A stretch of 8,777 nt of DNA from Rhodospirillales bacterium (GTDB taxonomy: Bacteria; Pseudomonadota; Alphaproteobacteria; Acetobacterales; Acetobacteraceae): assembly GCA_025352915.1 (NCBI GenBank), contig JANXSA010000281.1, positions 1 to 8,777 of the forward strand. Reading direction: 5' to 3'. The position numbers and the translations under genes were made by a program. Below are positions 1 through 6,320 of the stretch, one piece after another; the stretch's first letter is position 1; every line of letters starts with the position of its first letter. The notes beneath the pieces are model-generated. The model was not told the origin of the DNA, did no database searches, and worked only from the letters and a program-made list of their open reading frames with translations.

Positions 1-402
1 CCACTGATGGCCAAGCGCACCGACAAGGCCCACACTGTCTACGACTACCGCGCCAGCACGGCGCCGGCCGACACCTCGCCGTTCAGCGCCGACTGGGTCG
101 CCTTCGCCCGCTTCGCGGCGACGCCGCAGGCGGTGGCCAAGCTGGCCGAGGCGCTGGCCGGCGCGCCCGGTGCCGCGCTGGTGGCCGCCGGGGCCAAGCG
201 GGTGCGGCTGGCCGAGCGCGGCCGCGACCATCCGCGCAACCCGACGCATCGCCCGGGCTGCATCATCGTCGCCGAATGGGGCACGGAGCCACCGGCATCG
301 GCCGACATGGGCCGCTTCGTCGCCGCGCAGATCGACACCAGCGGGCTCGACAGCTTCGTCGGCTACCGGCTGTTCCCCTGGCCGGACGCGCCCCGCACTT
401 GA
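1..402 (+). CDS. Unrecognised small protein, first visible gene of the PotABC-like operon (possibly 5'-partial)
   Basis: I do not recognise this protein. The first ATG in view is at 7 and gives 131 residues. The frame stays open to the window edge (codons for Pro-Leu precede the ATG), so the true start may lie upstream. The sequence is rich in Ala, Pro and Arg. An Ala-rich stretch at about residues 34-65 is followed by a more ordered part with PGCIIVAEWG (about 84-93) and GLDSFVGYRLFPWP near the C-terminus. I see no signal peptide, membrane segment or known catalytic motif. Codon bias is typical of the window and the stop overlaps the likely start of the next permease gene, so it is probably expressed with the transporter. 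It could be a small ferredoxin-like-fold protein or the tail of a longer gene, but neither can be shown here. Confidence 0.6.
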   Translation, partial: PLMAKRTDKAHTVYDYRASTAPADTSPFSADWVAFARFAATPQAVAKLAEALAGAPGAALVAAGAKRVRLAERGRDHPRNPTHRPGCIIVAEWGTEPPASADMGRFVAAQIDTSGLDSFVGYRLFPWPDAPRT

Positions 403-1247
403 TCACCACAAGTCGTTTGCGCCCGCTGCTGCTGGTGGCTCTGCCGGCGGCCTTCCTGTTCATCTTCTTCGTCCTGCCGAACGCCTTCCTGCTCGCCGCC
501 AGCTTCCTGAAGTCGGACGCGCAGATGCTCACCGACGAGCGCACGCTGGAGAATTACGGCTTCCTGTTCGGCCGCCCGCTCTATCGCGCCGCCCTGCTGC
601 GCACCTTCGTGATCGGTGGGCTGGTCGGCGCGCTGGTGGTGGTGCTGGCCTATCCCATGGCGTTCTTCCTGGCGCGCACCACCAGCCGGTGGAAGGGCCC
701 GCTGATCGCGCTGGCTCTGGCCCCGCTGCTGGCCAGCGTGGTGGTGCGCACCTATGGTTGGTGGGTGCTGCTGAACCGCGAGGGCGCGTTGAACGACCTG
801 CTGCGGGCATTGGGCCTGACCACCGGCCCGCTGGTGATGCTGCCCTCGGTCGGCGCGATCGTCGTCGGCCTCACCCATTCGCTGCTGCCCTTCGGCGTGC
901 TGACCATCCTCAGCGCCCTGAACGGCATCAACCCCAATCTCGAACGTGCCGCGCTCAGCCTGGGCGCCAGCCGCACCCGCACCTTCCTCAACGTCACCCT
1001 GCCGCTCTCGGCCGGGGGCGTCGCCGGCGGCTTCCTGCTGGCCTTCGCGCTCGCCATCAGCGCCTATGCGACGCCCACCATCCTCGGCGGCCCGGCCACC
1101 GAGACGATGGCCACCTTGATCTACAAATTCATGGTCTCGCTGATGGACTGGTCGATCGGCTCGGCGCTGGGGACGATCCTGATCCTCAGCTCGATGGCGC
1201 TGATCGCCATCGGCACCATGCTCGGCGCCCGCCGGGCAACGGTGTAG
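399..1247 (+). CDS. ABC transporter permease, PotB-like (spermidine/putrescine-type family)
   Basis: Inner-membrane permease subunit of a PotABC-type importer, which with its partner forms the channel driven by the downstream ATPase. An upstream ATG at 276 is in frame, but its first 40 or so residues are Arg-rich and unlike a permease. I prefer the TTG at 399, which overlaps the preceding TGA (TTGA) and leads straight into the first hydrophobic segment. That gives 282 residues, normal for the family. Hydrophobic segments lie near residues 9-36, 70-92, 100-125, 143-172, 207-230 and 252-275. The cytoplasmic EAA loop that contacts the ATPase is clear at about 181-205 (ERAALSLGASRTRTFLNVTLP). The next permease follows after two bases. 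An alternative TTG at 417 cannot be excluded. The substrate is unknown, since this family also carries opines, putrescine analogues and other small solutes. Confidence 0.9.
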   Translation: MITTSRLRPLLLVALPAAFLFIFFVLPNAFLLAASFLKSDAQMLTDERTLENYGFLFGRPLYRAALLRTFVIGGLVGALVVVLAYPMAFFLARTTSRWKGPLIALALAPLLASVVVRTYGWWVLLNREGALNDLLRALGLTTGPLVMLPSVGAIVVGLTHSLLPFGVLTILSALNGINPNLERAALSLGASRTRTFLNVTLPLSAGGVAGGFLLAFALAISAYATPTILGGPATETMATLIYKFMVSLMDWSIGSALGTILILSSMALIAIGTMLGARRATV

Positions 1248-1249
1248 CG

Positions 1250-2065
1250 ATGCGGACCCGCAACATCCCCTGGGCCATGCTGCGCGGCACCGTGGTACTG
1301 CTCTACCTGTTCATCCTGGTGCCGATCGTCATCACCGTGTCGGTGTCGTTCAACGCGGTGAACCAGTCGAAATTCCCCCCCCTCGGCTTTTCCCTCCGCT
1401 GGTGGGCTGACGCCATGTCCGCCCGCTGGCTGCAGCCGCTGGCCTTCAGCATCGAGTTGGGATTGGTGGCGGCAGTGCTGTCGATGCTGCTCGGCATGCC
1501 GCTGGCCTTCGCCCTGGTCCGACACCGCTTCCCCGGCCGCGACGCGCTGACCACGCTGGCGCTCGGCCCCCTCGCCCTGCCCGCCCTGGTCACCGGGATC
1601 GGCCTGCTGCAATTCATCCACGCCGCCGGCCTGGGCTTCCTGTTCGGCTTCCCCACCCTGCTGATCGGCCATGTGCTGATCTGCCTGCCCTTCTCGGTGC
1701 GCACCACGGCGATCAGCCTGCGCGCCATGCCGCCCAACCTGGAACTCGCCGCCCTCAGCCTGGGCGCCACGCCGTCCACGGTGCTGCGCGAGATCACCCT
1801 GCCGCTGGTCAAGAGCGGCGTCTTCGCCGGCGGGGTCTTTGCCTTCATCCACTCCTTCACCGATTACAGCATCTCGCTGTTCCTCTCCCGCCCGGGCACG
1901 CAGCCGATCACCATCACCATCCTCAGCTTCCTTGAATACGGCTTCGCCCCCACCCTGGCCGCCGTCGCCGCGCTGACCCTGGTGGTGCCGCTGGTGCTCA
2001 TTGCCATCGTCCAGCGCGTGTTCCGCATCGGCGACTTCCTCTACGCGGAGAATGCCCGTGGCTGA
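1250..2065 (+). CDS. ABC transporter permease, PotC-like (spermidine/putrescine-type family)
   Basis: Second inner-membrane permease of the same importer, 271 residues, which is the usual length for PotC-like proteins. The ATG at 1250 is chosen because it follows the previous stop by two bases. The N-terminus (MRTRNIPWAM) is then basic and short before the first membrane segment at about residues 11-34. The sequence after it, with VSFNAVNQSKFPPLGFSLRWW at about 32-52, matches the periplasmic start typical of PotC relatives. An EAA loop is present at about 165-187 (ELAALSLGATPSTVLREITLP), followed by further hydrophobic segments to the C-terminus. The same frame is open far upstream, but that part is only out-of-frame reading of the preceding genes. 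The stop overlaps the start region of the ATPase gene, consistent with translational coupling. Confidence 0.92.
   Translation: MRTRNIPWAMLRGTVVLLYLFILVPIVITVSVSFNAVNQSKFPPLGFSLRWWADAMSARWLQPLAFSIELGLVAAVLSMLLGMPLAFALVRHRFPGRDALTTLALGPLALPALVTGIGLLQFIHAAGLGFLFGFPTLLIGHVLICLPFSVRTTAISLRAMPPNLELAALSLGATPSTVLREITLPLVKSGVFAGGVFAFIHSFTDYSISLFLSRPGTQPITITILSFLEYGFAPTLAAVAALTLVVPLVLIAIVQRVFRIGDFLYAENARG
2047..2050 (+). promoter_or_regulatory. Ribosome binding site that favours a GTG start for the ATPase
   Basis: The bases GGAG lie one base before an ATG at 2052 and seven bases before an in-frame GTG at 2058. A one-base gap is too short for normal initiation, while seven is ideal. The GTG is therefore the more likely start, trimming two residues. 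This is a spacing argument only. Confidence 0.5.
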
Positions 2066-3152
2066 TGCTGCCGTATCCCTGCGCGGGGTCCGCAAACTGT
2101 TCGGCAGCGCCGCCGCTGTCGACGGCATCGACCTCGATGCGCAGCAGGGCGAGTTCCTGACCCTGCTTGGCCCGTCGGGCTGCGGCAAGACCACGACGCT
2201 GAACATGATCGCCGGCTTCCTGCACCCCGATGCCGGATCGATCCATCTGGCCGGGCGCAAGGTCGACGACCTGCCGCCATTCCGCCGCGATATCGGCCTG
2301 GTGTTCCAGGACTACGCGCTGTTCCCGCACATGACGGTGGCCGAGAACGTCGCCTTCGGCCTGCGCATGCGCCGTGTCGACAAGGCGGAGATCGCGAAAC
2401 GGGTGGCCGCCGCCCTCGATCTCGTCAAGCTCACCGGCCTCGACGACCGCCGCCCGCTGGCCATGAGCGGCGGCCAGCGCCAGCGCGTCGCCCTGGCCCG
2501 TGCCTTGGTAATAAACCCCAAAGTGCTGCTCCTGGACGAACCGCTGAGTAACCTCGACCTGAAGCTCCGTGAGACCATGAGGCTCGAGATCACCGAGGTG
2601 CAGCGGCGGACGGGCGTCACCACCATCCTGGTCACTCACGACCAAGGCGAGGCACTGGTGATGTCCGATAGGATCGCGGTGATGAACCGTGGTCGTATCG
2701 AGCAGGTTGCCGACGCGCGCACCATCTACGAACGCCCCGCTACGCGCTTCGTCGCCCAGTTCATCGGCAACATGAACCTGCTGGATGTGGTTGCAGTCGG
2801 CCCAGGCGGCGGCACGACCTGCGCAGTCCGTTTTGGTGCGCAGACGCTCACCGTAGCCGCACCGCAGAAACTGGAGGCGGAGCAGCACGTTTTGCTCGCG
2901 TTCCGCCCGGAGCGCAGTACGCTACTGGCCAGGCCGAAGGACGACGCGGCGCTGGAACTGGCCGGAACCGTCCGGCAGCATGTCTATTTGGGCACGCGTA
3001 CCGAAGTGCATGTGAAGCTGACCAATGGCGCAAGCTGCGTGGTCGAGCTAGCCAACGACCGGGGGGGTACGCCGCCGGCAATCGGGTCGGCCGTCACGGT
3101 ACGGATCGATGCCGCAGACTGCACCGCCTATCCGACCGAGAGTTGCGGCTGA
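2058..3152 (+). CDS. ABC transporter ATP-binding protein, PotA-like with C-terminal TOBE-type region
   Basis: Energising ATPase of the PotABC-like importer, on the cytoplasmic face of the two permeases. It has 364 residues from the GTG at 2058, or 366 from the ATG at 2052. Numbered from that ATG, every nucleotide-binding motif is intact: Walker A GPSGCGKTT at 40-48, Q-loop Gln86, signature MSGGQ at 138-142, Walker B VLLLDE at 158-163 and switch His196. The C-terminal part, about 275-360 (LLAFRPERSTLL and onward), fits the TOBE-type domain typical of PotA/MalK ATPases. The gene overlaps the permease stop by a few bases. Codon use is odd. Up to about 2504 nearly all codons end in G or C, while from TTG-GTA-ATA at 2505-2513 onward rare codons (ATA, AGT, AGG, CTA, TTG, GTA) become common, hinting at a mosaic gene. 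Confidence 0.93.
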   Translation: MADAAVSLRGVRKLFGSAAAVDGIDLDAQQGEFLTLLGPSGCGKTTTLNMIAGFLHPDAGSIHLAGRKVDDLPPFRRDIGLVFQDYALFPHMTVAENVAFGLRMRRVDKAEIAKRVAAALDLVKLTGLDDRRPLAMSGGQRQRVALARALVINPKVLLLDEPLSNLDLKLRETMRLEITEVQRRTGVTTILVTHDQGEALVMSDRIAVMNRGRIEQVADARTIYERPATRFVAQFIGNMNLLDVVAVGPGGGTTCAVRFGAQTLTVAAPQKLEAEQHVLLAFRPERSTLLARPKDDAALELAGTVRQHVYLGTRTEVHVKLTNGASCVVELANDRGGTPPAIGSAVTVRIDAADCTAYPTESCG

Positions 3153-3161
3153 TCAATAGTT

Positions 3162-3251
3162 GAGATCGGCATTGACCTCACAGTCGTCACCAGAAATGTC
3201 GACGATTTCGTCCGGGCCGAGATCGCCGTGATCAATCCCGGGAAGACCATC
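3162..3251 (+). pseudogene. C-terminal remnant of a VapC-type PIN-domain toxin
   Basis: Read in the frame of the preceding ATPase, just past its TGA stop, the sequence gives EIGIDLTVVTRNVDDF, then about eight residues, then VINPGK. This matches the end of VapC ribonuclease toxins, where a 'G-x-T-L-V-T-R-N-x-x-D-F' segment carrying the last conserved acidic residue is followed by a short strand ending in Asn-Pro-Trp. Only about 28 residues remain. The first three conserved acidic positions, a start codon and any VapB antitoxin gene are absent, so no function is expected. The usual Trp after Asn-Pro is replaced by Gly. The identification rests on a short but characteristic motif. Confidence 0.55.
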
Positions 3252-3315
3252 GCGGCAGCGCGACGCACGGAGTCCTTGGTCTCGAGCAGCTACAGTTCGC
3301 CCCGAGTTCCCTTTC

Positions 3316-3459
3316 TTATAGCGCGGCGCCGACCATCAGCCGCACCGGCCCGACAGGCAGCGTCTGTCGATCCATGCCGTTGAGTTGCGCCGCCACCTCG
3401 CGTGAATAACCCTCCAGAACATCAACCACGCCCCCATTTCTTCTATGCAAGTAGTCCAT
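3316..3459 (-). pseudogene. N-terminal fragment of an IS630-family transposase
   Basis: On the minus strand an open stretch of 47 codons (ATG at 3459, TAA at 3316-3318) contains EGYSREVAAQLNGMDRQTL. This closely resembles the helix-turn-helix DNA-binding region near the N-terminus of IS630-type transposases, in which 'REEAARLNGMDRQTLRDWV' is a common form. The match stops right after 'RQTL'. The following residues (PVGPVRLMVGAAL) do not continue the family pattern and a stop follows, so the catalytic DDE region is missing. The first dozen residues also look unrelated. It is a remnant, probably left by a deletion or a second insertion. Confidence 0.6.
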
Positions 3460-3724
3460 TGAATTGGCTGGCCTGTGAGACGGCCTTTTCGAAGGCCGCC
3501 ATAAGCAGGGTGAGCCTGTGCTCGGGCATGTTGGGGATGAGTTCGTAGAGCATGCAGCCCTGTCGGAACAGCGAATGGCTGCGGGTCTTGGATACCCATC
3601 GCGTCAATCAGCACAGGCGCAGGTATCGGAATGCCCCCTTGGGGTGAACGATCCGCCGCCTGGAAGTGATCGTTCATTGCGGATCGACGTCCCCTGGCGC
3701 CAGCTCCTTGAGCGGCCGGCTAAG
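3443..3724 (-). pseudogene. Decayed C-terminal part of a DDE-type transposase (possibly IS4-like)
   Basis: Reading the minus strand from about 3724 down to the TAG at 3443-3445, one frame gives PLKELAPGDVDPQ, a stop (3674-3676), SRRRIVHPKGAFRYLRLC, a stop (3608-3610), then TRWVSKTRSHSLF and RQGCMLYELIPNMPEHRL with about 25 more residues. The final block resembles the C-terminal end of DDE transposases in which 'SLFRQG..Y.LIPNMP..RL..LM..F' recurs. I recall this from IS4-like elements, but the family assignment is tentative. Two in-frame stops and the missing N-terminal and catalytic parts make it a pseudogene. It abuts the end of the FAD oxidoreductase gene and lies next to the IS630-like piece. 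Confidence 0.45.
3645..3676. repeat. Perfect 9-base inverted repeat with 14-base loop
   Basis: TGAACGATC at 3645-3653 is repeated exactly in reverse complement (GATCGTTCA) at 3668-3676. It lies inside the remnant region, overlapping one of the in-frame stops of the decayed transposase. There is no T-run after either arm, so it is not a typical intrinsic terminator. It could be a leftover from the mobile element, a weak hairpin between the convergent operons, or chance. Confidence 0.5.
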
Positions 3725-3793
3725 CGGTGGTTGCGGCCTGCGGCGCCGCCGCCCATCAACTGGGTGCGTATACCGCCCCCCATAACGTTGAAA

Positions 3794-5143
3794 TCAACAG
3801 CGCAATCCCCCTGAAAGCCGACGCATGCGCAGGTCGAGTGCGTCGCGGGCGCCGTACCAGCGTAGCAGGGCGGCGAGCGACGGTTGTGCGAGCGCGTGCC
3901 AGGGGATCGGCCGCAGCGGGGTATCGGGCAGCATCCATGTGCGGTCGGGCTGGCCGAGCACCCGTAGGCTGGCGTCGAGGCCCAGCAGGGTGCCGAGCGC
4001 GATGCCGCGGCCGTTCAGCCCGACCGCCGCCAGCAATCCGGGAGCGAGGCGGTGCATGTGGGGGAGCTGGTCCAAGGTCATGCCCACCCAACCCGCAACC
4101 GTGCTCTCCCATCGCGGTGGCGGCAGGTGGGGAAACAGCACGTGAACGCGCCGCGTTGCCGCGGCGGCGTCGGGTTGGCCGCCATTGCGCCCGACCGGGC
4201 CGGGAATGCTGAGATGCAGCCGGCCGTCGCTTCGCAGGCGGATGCCGGAATACAGCCGCCGCGTGTCGGTCAGCGCCTGGCCACCTGGCAGCACGCCGGC
4301 GCGCTCATCCTGGGACAGCGGTGCGCTGACGATCTGGTAGGCCCGCAGCGGCACCATCGTGCGGCGCAGGCCAGGCCAGAGGTCGTCGCTGTAGCTGTCG
4401 GTCGCCAGCACGACATGCGGGGCGAGCGCGACCGCGTCGGCCGTACGCAGCCGCCAGTCCGGGCCGGCACGGTCCAGCGCCACCACCCGGCTCGTCTCAT
4501 GCACCCGCCCGCCGGCGGCGCGCACCGCGCGTGCGAGGCCGCGGGTATAGGCAAGGGGATTGAGGCTGCCGCCGCGCGGCTCCAGCAGCCCGGTCCGATA
4601 GTAGCGCGAGCCGGTGAGGGCGGAGAGATCGCCGTCGCGCAGGAGCGTGACGCCGGCGCCGCGCGACGACCAATACTGCGCCCGCGCGGCCAGGCCCGGC
4701 TCGGCGTTGGCAGCGTGGGCTGCGAAGATCAAGCCGTGACGCTGCACCTCAGCGGCGATGCCGTGGCGAGCGATCAGGTCGAACACGAGATCGGGCCCGG
4801 TAGCCGCGCCGGCAAGCAGGCGGCCCCCCCAATCGGGGCCGAGCGCCGCCAGGACATGCGCCTCAGCGTGCTTGGTATAGGGCACCACCTGGCCAAAGGC
4901 GCGGCCCGATCCACCCCAGCCGCATTCCCGCGCCTCGAGCACCACGACGTCGCAGCCCGCCTCGGCCAGATGCAGCGCCGCGGACAGGCCGGTGATCCCG
5001 CCGCCGACCACGATGCAGTCCGCCCTGAGCGAGCCGTACAGCGGCGGCAGCGCCAACGGCGGCGCGATGTCGCGATAGCTGGTGGGCAGCGCCGTCGCAT
5101 CGCCGTTGGGGCCGTCGGCGGGAAAGTCCGACATTACCCCCAT
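3794..5143 (-). CDS. FAD-dependent oxidoreductase, DAO family (PuuB/DadA-like amine oxidase)
   Basis: Flavoenzyme expected to oxidise a primary or secondary amine or amino acid, last gene of the minus-strand operon. It has 449 residues from the ATG at 5143. A second ATG three codons later (MSDFP) is an equally possible start, and neither has a well-spaced ribosome binding site. The dinucleotide-binding fold is clear: VGGGITGLSAALHLAE at about 46-61 carries GxGxxG (Gly47, Gly49, Gly52), with Glu70 at the end of the second strand for the ribose. GWGGSGRAFGQ at 75-85 follows. A C-terminal FAD-contact motif, NGRGIALGT, lies at 377-385. PLRAYQIVSAPL at about 265-276 resembles gamma-glutamylputrescine oxidase relatives. 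The substrate cannot be assigned; sarcosine-, D-amino-acid- and glutamylputrescine-type oxidases share this fold. The start lies seven bases after the M24 gene's stop, so the two are surely co-transcribed. Confidence 0.9.
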   Translation of the reverse strand: MGVMSDFPADGPNGDATALPTSYRDIAPPLALPPLYGSLRADCIVVGGGITGLSAALHLAEAGCDVVVLEARECGWGGSGRAFGQVVPYTKHAEAHVLAALGPDWGGRLLAGAATGPDLVFDLIARHGIAAEVQRHGLIFAAHAANAEPGLAARAQYWSSRGAGVTLLRDGDLSALTGSRYYRTGLLEPRGGSLNPLAYTRGLARAVRAAGGRVHETSRVVALDRAGPDWRLRTADAVALAPHVVLATDSYSDDLWPGLRRTMVPLRAYQIVSAPLSQDERAGVLPGGQALTDTRRLYSGIRLRSDGRLHLSIPGPVGRNGGQPDAAAATRRVHVLFPHLPPPRWESTVAGWVGMTLDQLPHMHRLAPGLLAAVGLNGRGIALGTLLGLDASLRVLGQPDRTWMLPDTPLRPIPWHALAQPSLAALLRWYGARDALDLRMRRLSGGLRC

Positions 5144-5150
5144 CGCGAGG

Positions 5151-6308
5151 TCAGTCGACCACGATCAGCTCGCGGCTGGTTCGCGACAGCACCTCGATGC
5201 CGGTCTCGGTGATCAGGACATTGTCGATCAGCCGCACGCCGAGCCCCTCCTCGGGCATGAACACCGCAGGCTCCACCGAGACGACCATGCCGGCCTTGAG
5301 AATGTCCTTGGTGCCGCCGAACATGTTCGGGCTCTCGCCCCACGATGGCGGGAAGCCCGGCGCCATGCCGTAGCCGGTGGTGTGCAGGCAGTACTGCTCG
5401 AGCCCGGCCGCCGCGATGACGCGGCGCGAGGCTTCATGCGGCACGATCGCCGGCACGCCCGCGCCCATCGCCGCCATGCAGACGCTGGATGCCTCGAGGA
5501 TGACCTGATGCACCGTGCGCAGGCGGCCCGAGGGCGGACCGAGATTCCATTGCCGCCCCAGCGTCGAGGTGTAGCGCCGGCGCGCAGCACCCATCTCGAC
5601 GAGGCCGGTATCGCCGCGCCGCATTCGTCGTTCGGTAGCGCCACCCAGCGCGAAGGCGCTGCGCTCGCCGGTCATCAAGTTCATCGTGCTGGCCGGCAGA
5701 CCGCTGCCGTTGCTGAGAATGGCATGGTAGGCGACGGCCGCGAGTTCGAGTTCCGATACCCCCTCGGCCACCGCACCGATCAGCTTCTGAAGGCCGAGGG
5801 CGGCGATGTCGCTGGCGGCGCGGATATAGGCGATCTCCGCCGGCGACTTGACCGCCCGCAGCGCCATCAGGATGCCGCAGGGGTCCTGCACCAGCGCGCT
5901 CCCGAGCATGGACTTGACCGCCAGATAATGCGCCGGCTGCATGTAGGCGCCGGGCACCTCCATGCCGACGCGCCCGTTCTTCACCCCGAGGTCGTCGAGG
6001 AAACCGGCGAAGGCCGCCATCGGGTCTGCCGGTTCGCCGCCATTATACGTGCGCAGCTCGTCGGCCATCGTGTCAGCTTCGAATTCGCTGCGCTCGGTGC
6101 CGCGGGTGAACATGATCATTTTGCCCGACGCGGCGCTGACCGGCAGGCACTGGAACACGGTGTAGCTCTTGGTGTCCTGGCCGATCAGCCAGCGGATCGA
6201 GACCGGGTGCGTCACCAGCAGCCAGTCGAGCCCGGCCGCGGCGATGGCCGTGCGCAGCCTCGCGAGGCGATCGGCGAACTCGGCGGCGGGGAAGTCGTGC
6301 TTGGACAT
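5151..6308 (-). CDS. M24-family hydrolase, creatinase/ectoine-hydrolase (DoeA)-like, with degenerate metal site
   Basis: Pita-bread-fold hydrolase of 385 residues: creatinase-type N-terminal domain (about 10-145), then the M24 domain (about 158-375) beginning with AVKSPAEIAYIRAA. Canonical aminopeptidase P uses Asp, Asp, His, Glu, Glu as metal ligands. By my alignment the first Asp is Glu238 (VEMGA), the second is Thr249, the His of the 'GHG' motif is Tyr313 (TGYGM), the first Glu is kept (Glu346 in SVEPA) and the last Glu is Ile361 (GVRLIDNVL). This pattern, with GFPPSWGE at 318-325, resembles creatinase and DoeA, which break C-N bonds without a bound metal, more than true prolyl peptidases. 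Translation starts at the ATG at 6308 with AAGG seven bases upstream, 12 bases after the ATPase stop. It is probably a small-molecule amidohydrolase rather than a peptidase; the substrate is unknown. Confidence 0.88.
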   Translation of the reverse strand: MSKHDFPAAEFADRLARLRTAIAAAGLDWLLVTHPVSIRWLIGQDTKSYTVFQCLPVSAASGKMIMFTRGTERSEFEADTMADELRTYNGGEPADPMAAFAGFLDDLGVKNGRVGMEVPGAYMQPAHYLAVKSMLGSALVQDPCGILMALRAVKSPAEIAYIRAASDIAALGLQKLIGAVAEGVSELELAAVAYHAILSNGSGLPASTMNLMTGERSAFALGGATERRMRRGDTGLVEMGAARRRYTSTLGRQWNLGPPSGRLRTVHQVILEASSVCMAAMGAGVPAIVPHEASRRVIAAAGLEQYCLHTTGYGMAPGFPPSWGESPNMFGGTKDILKAGMVVSVEPAVFMPEEGLGVRLIDNVLITETGIEVLSRTSRELIVVD

Positions 6309-6320
6309 TCGGTGACCTTC

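Larger units (their letters stand above)
3153..3793. other. Gene-poor gap between convergent operons, filled with toxin and transposase remnants
   Basis: About 640 bases separate the tail ends of the two operons. No reading frame here looks like an intact gene. Translation in the correct frames shows three broken pieces, annotated separately: a VapC-like tail, an IS630-like N-terminal piece and a transposase C-terminus with stops. I see no convincing T-tract terminator for either operon. Base composition is more mixed than in the flanks, with several A/T-richer patches around 3305-3320 and 3430-3465. Confidence 0.7.

Noticed and set aside
1121..2260. A 379-codon minus-strand frame opposite the PotC-like permease and ATPase start
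   Set aside because: Low-complexity Gln/Gly/Arg-rich translation, antisense to well-supported coding sequence.
3481..3498. Hairpin CGGCCTT-TTCG-AAGGCCG, considered as a terminator
   Set aside because: It lies within the decayed transposase reading frame, has no following T-tract, and is short.
3518..3814. A 98-codon plus-strand frame in the gap
   Set aside because: No recognisable motif, and it overlaps minus-strand transposase remnants that explain the sequence better.
399..5143. A single polyamine pathway joining the PotABC-like importer with the PuuB-like flavoenzyme
   Set aside because: The genes are on opposite strands in convergent operons separated by mobile-element debris. The flavoenzyme is tied to the NitT/TauT operon by a seven-base gap instead.
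4052..5212. A 386-codon plus-strand frame opposite the FAD oxidoreductase
   Set aside because: Antisense shadow; the minus-strand frame has a clear FAD-binding fold.
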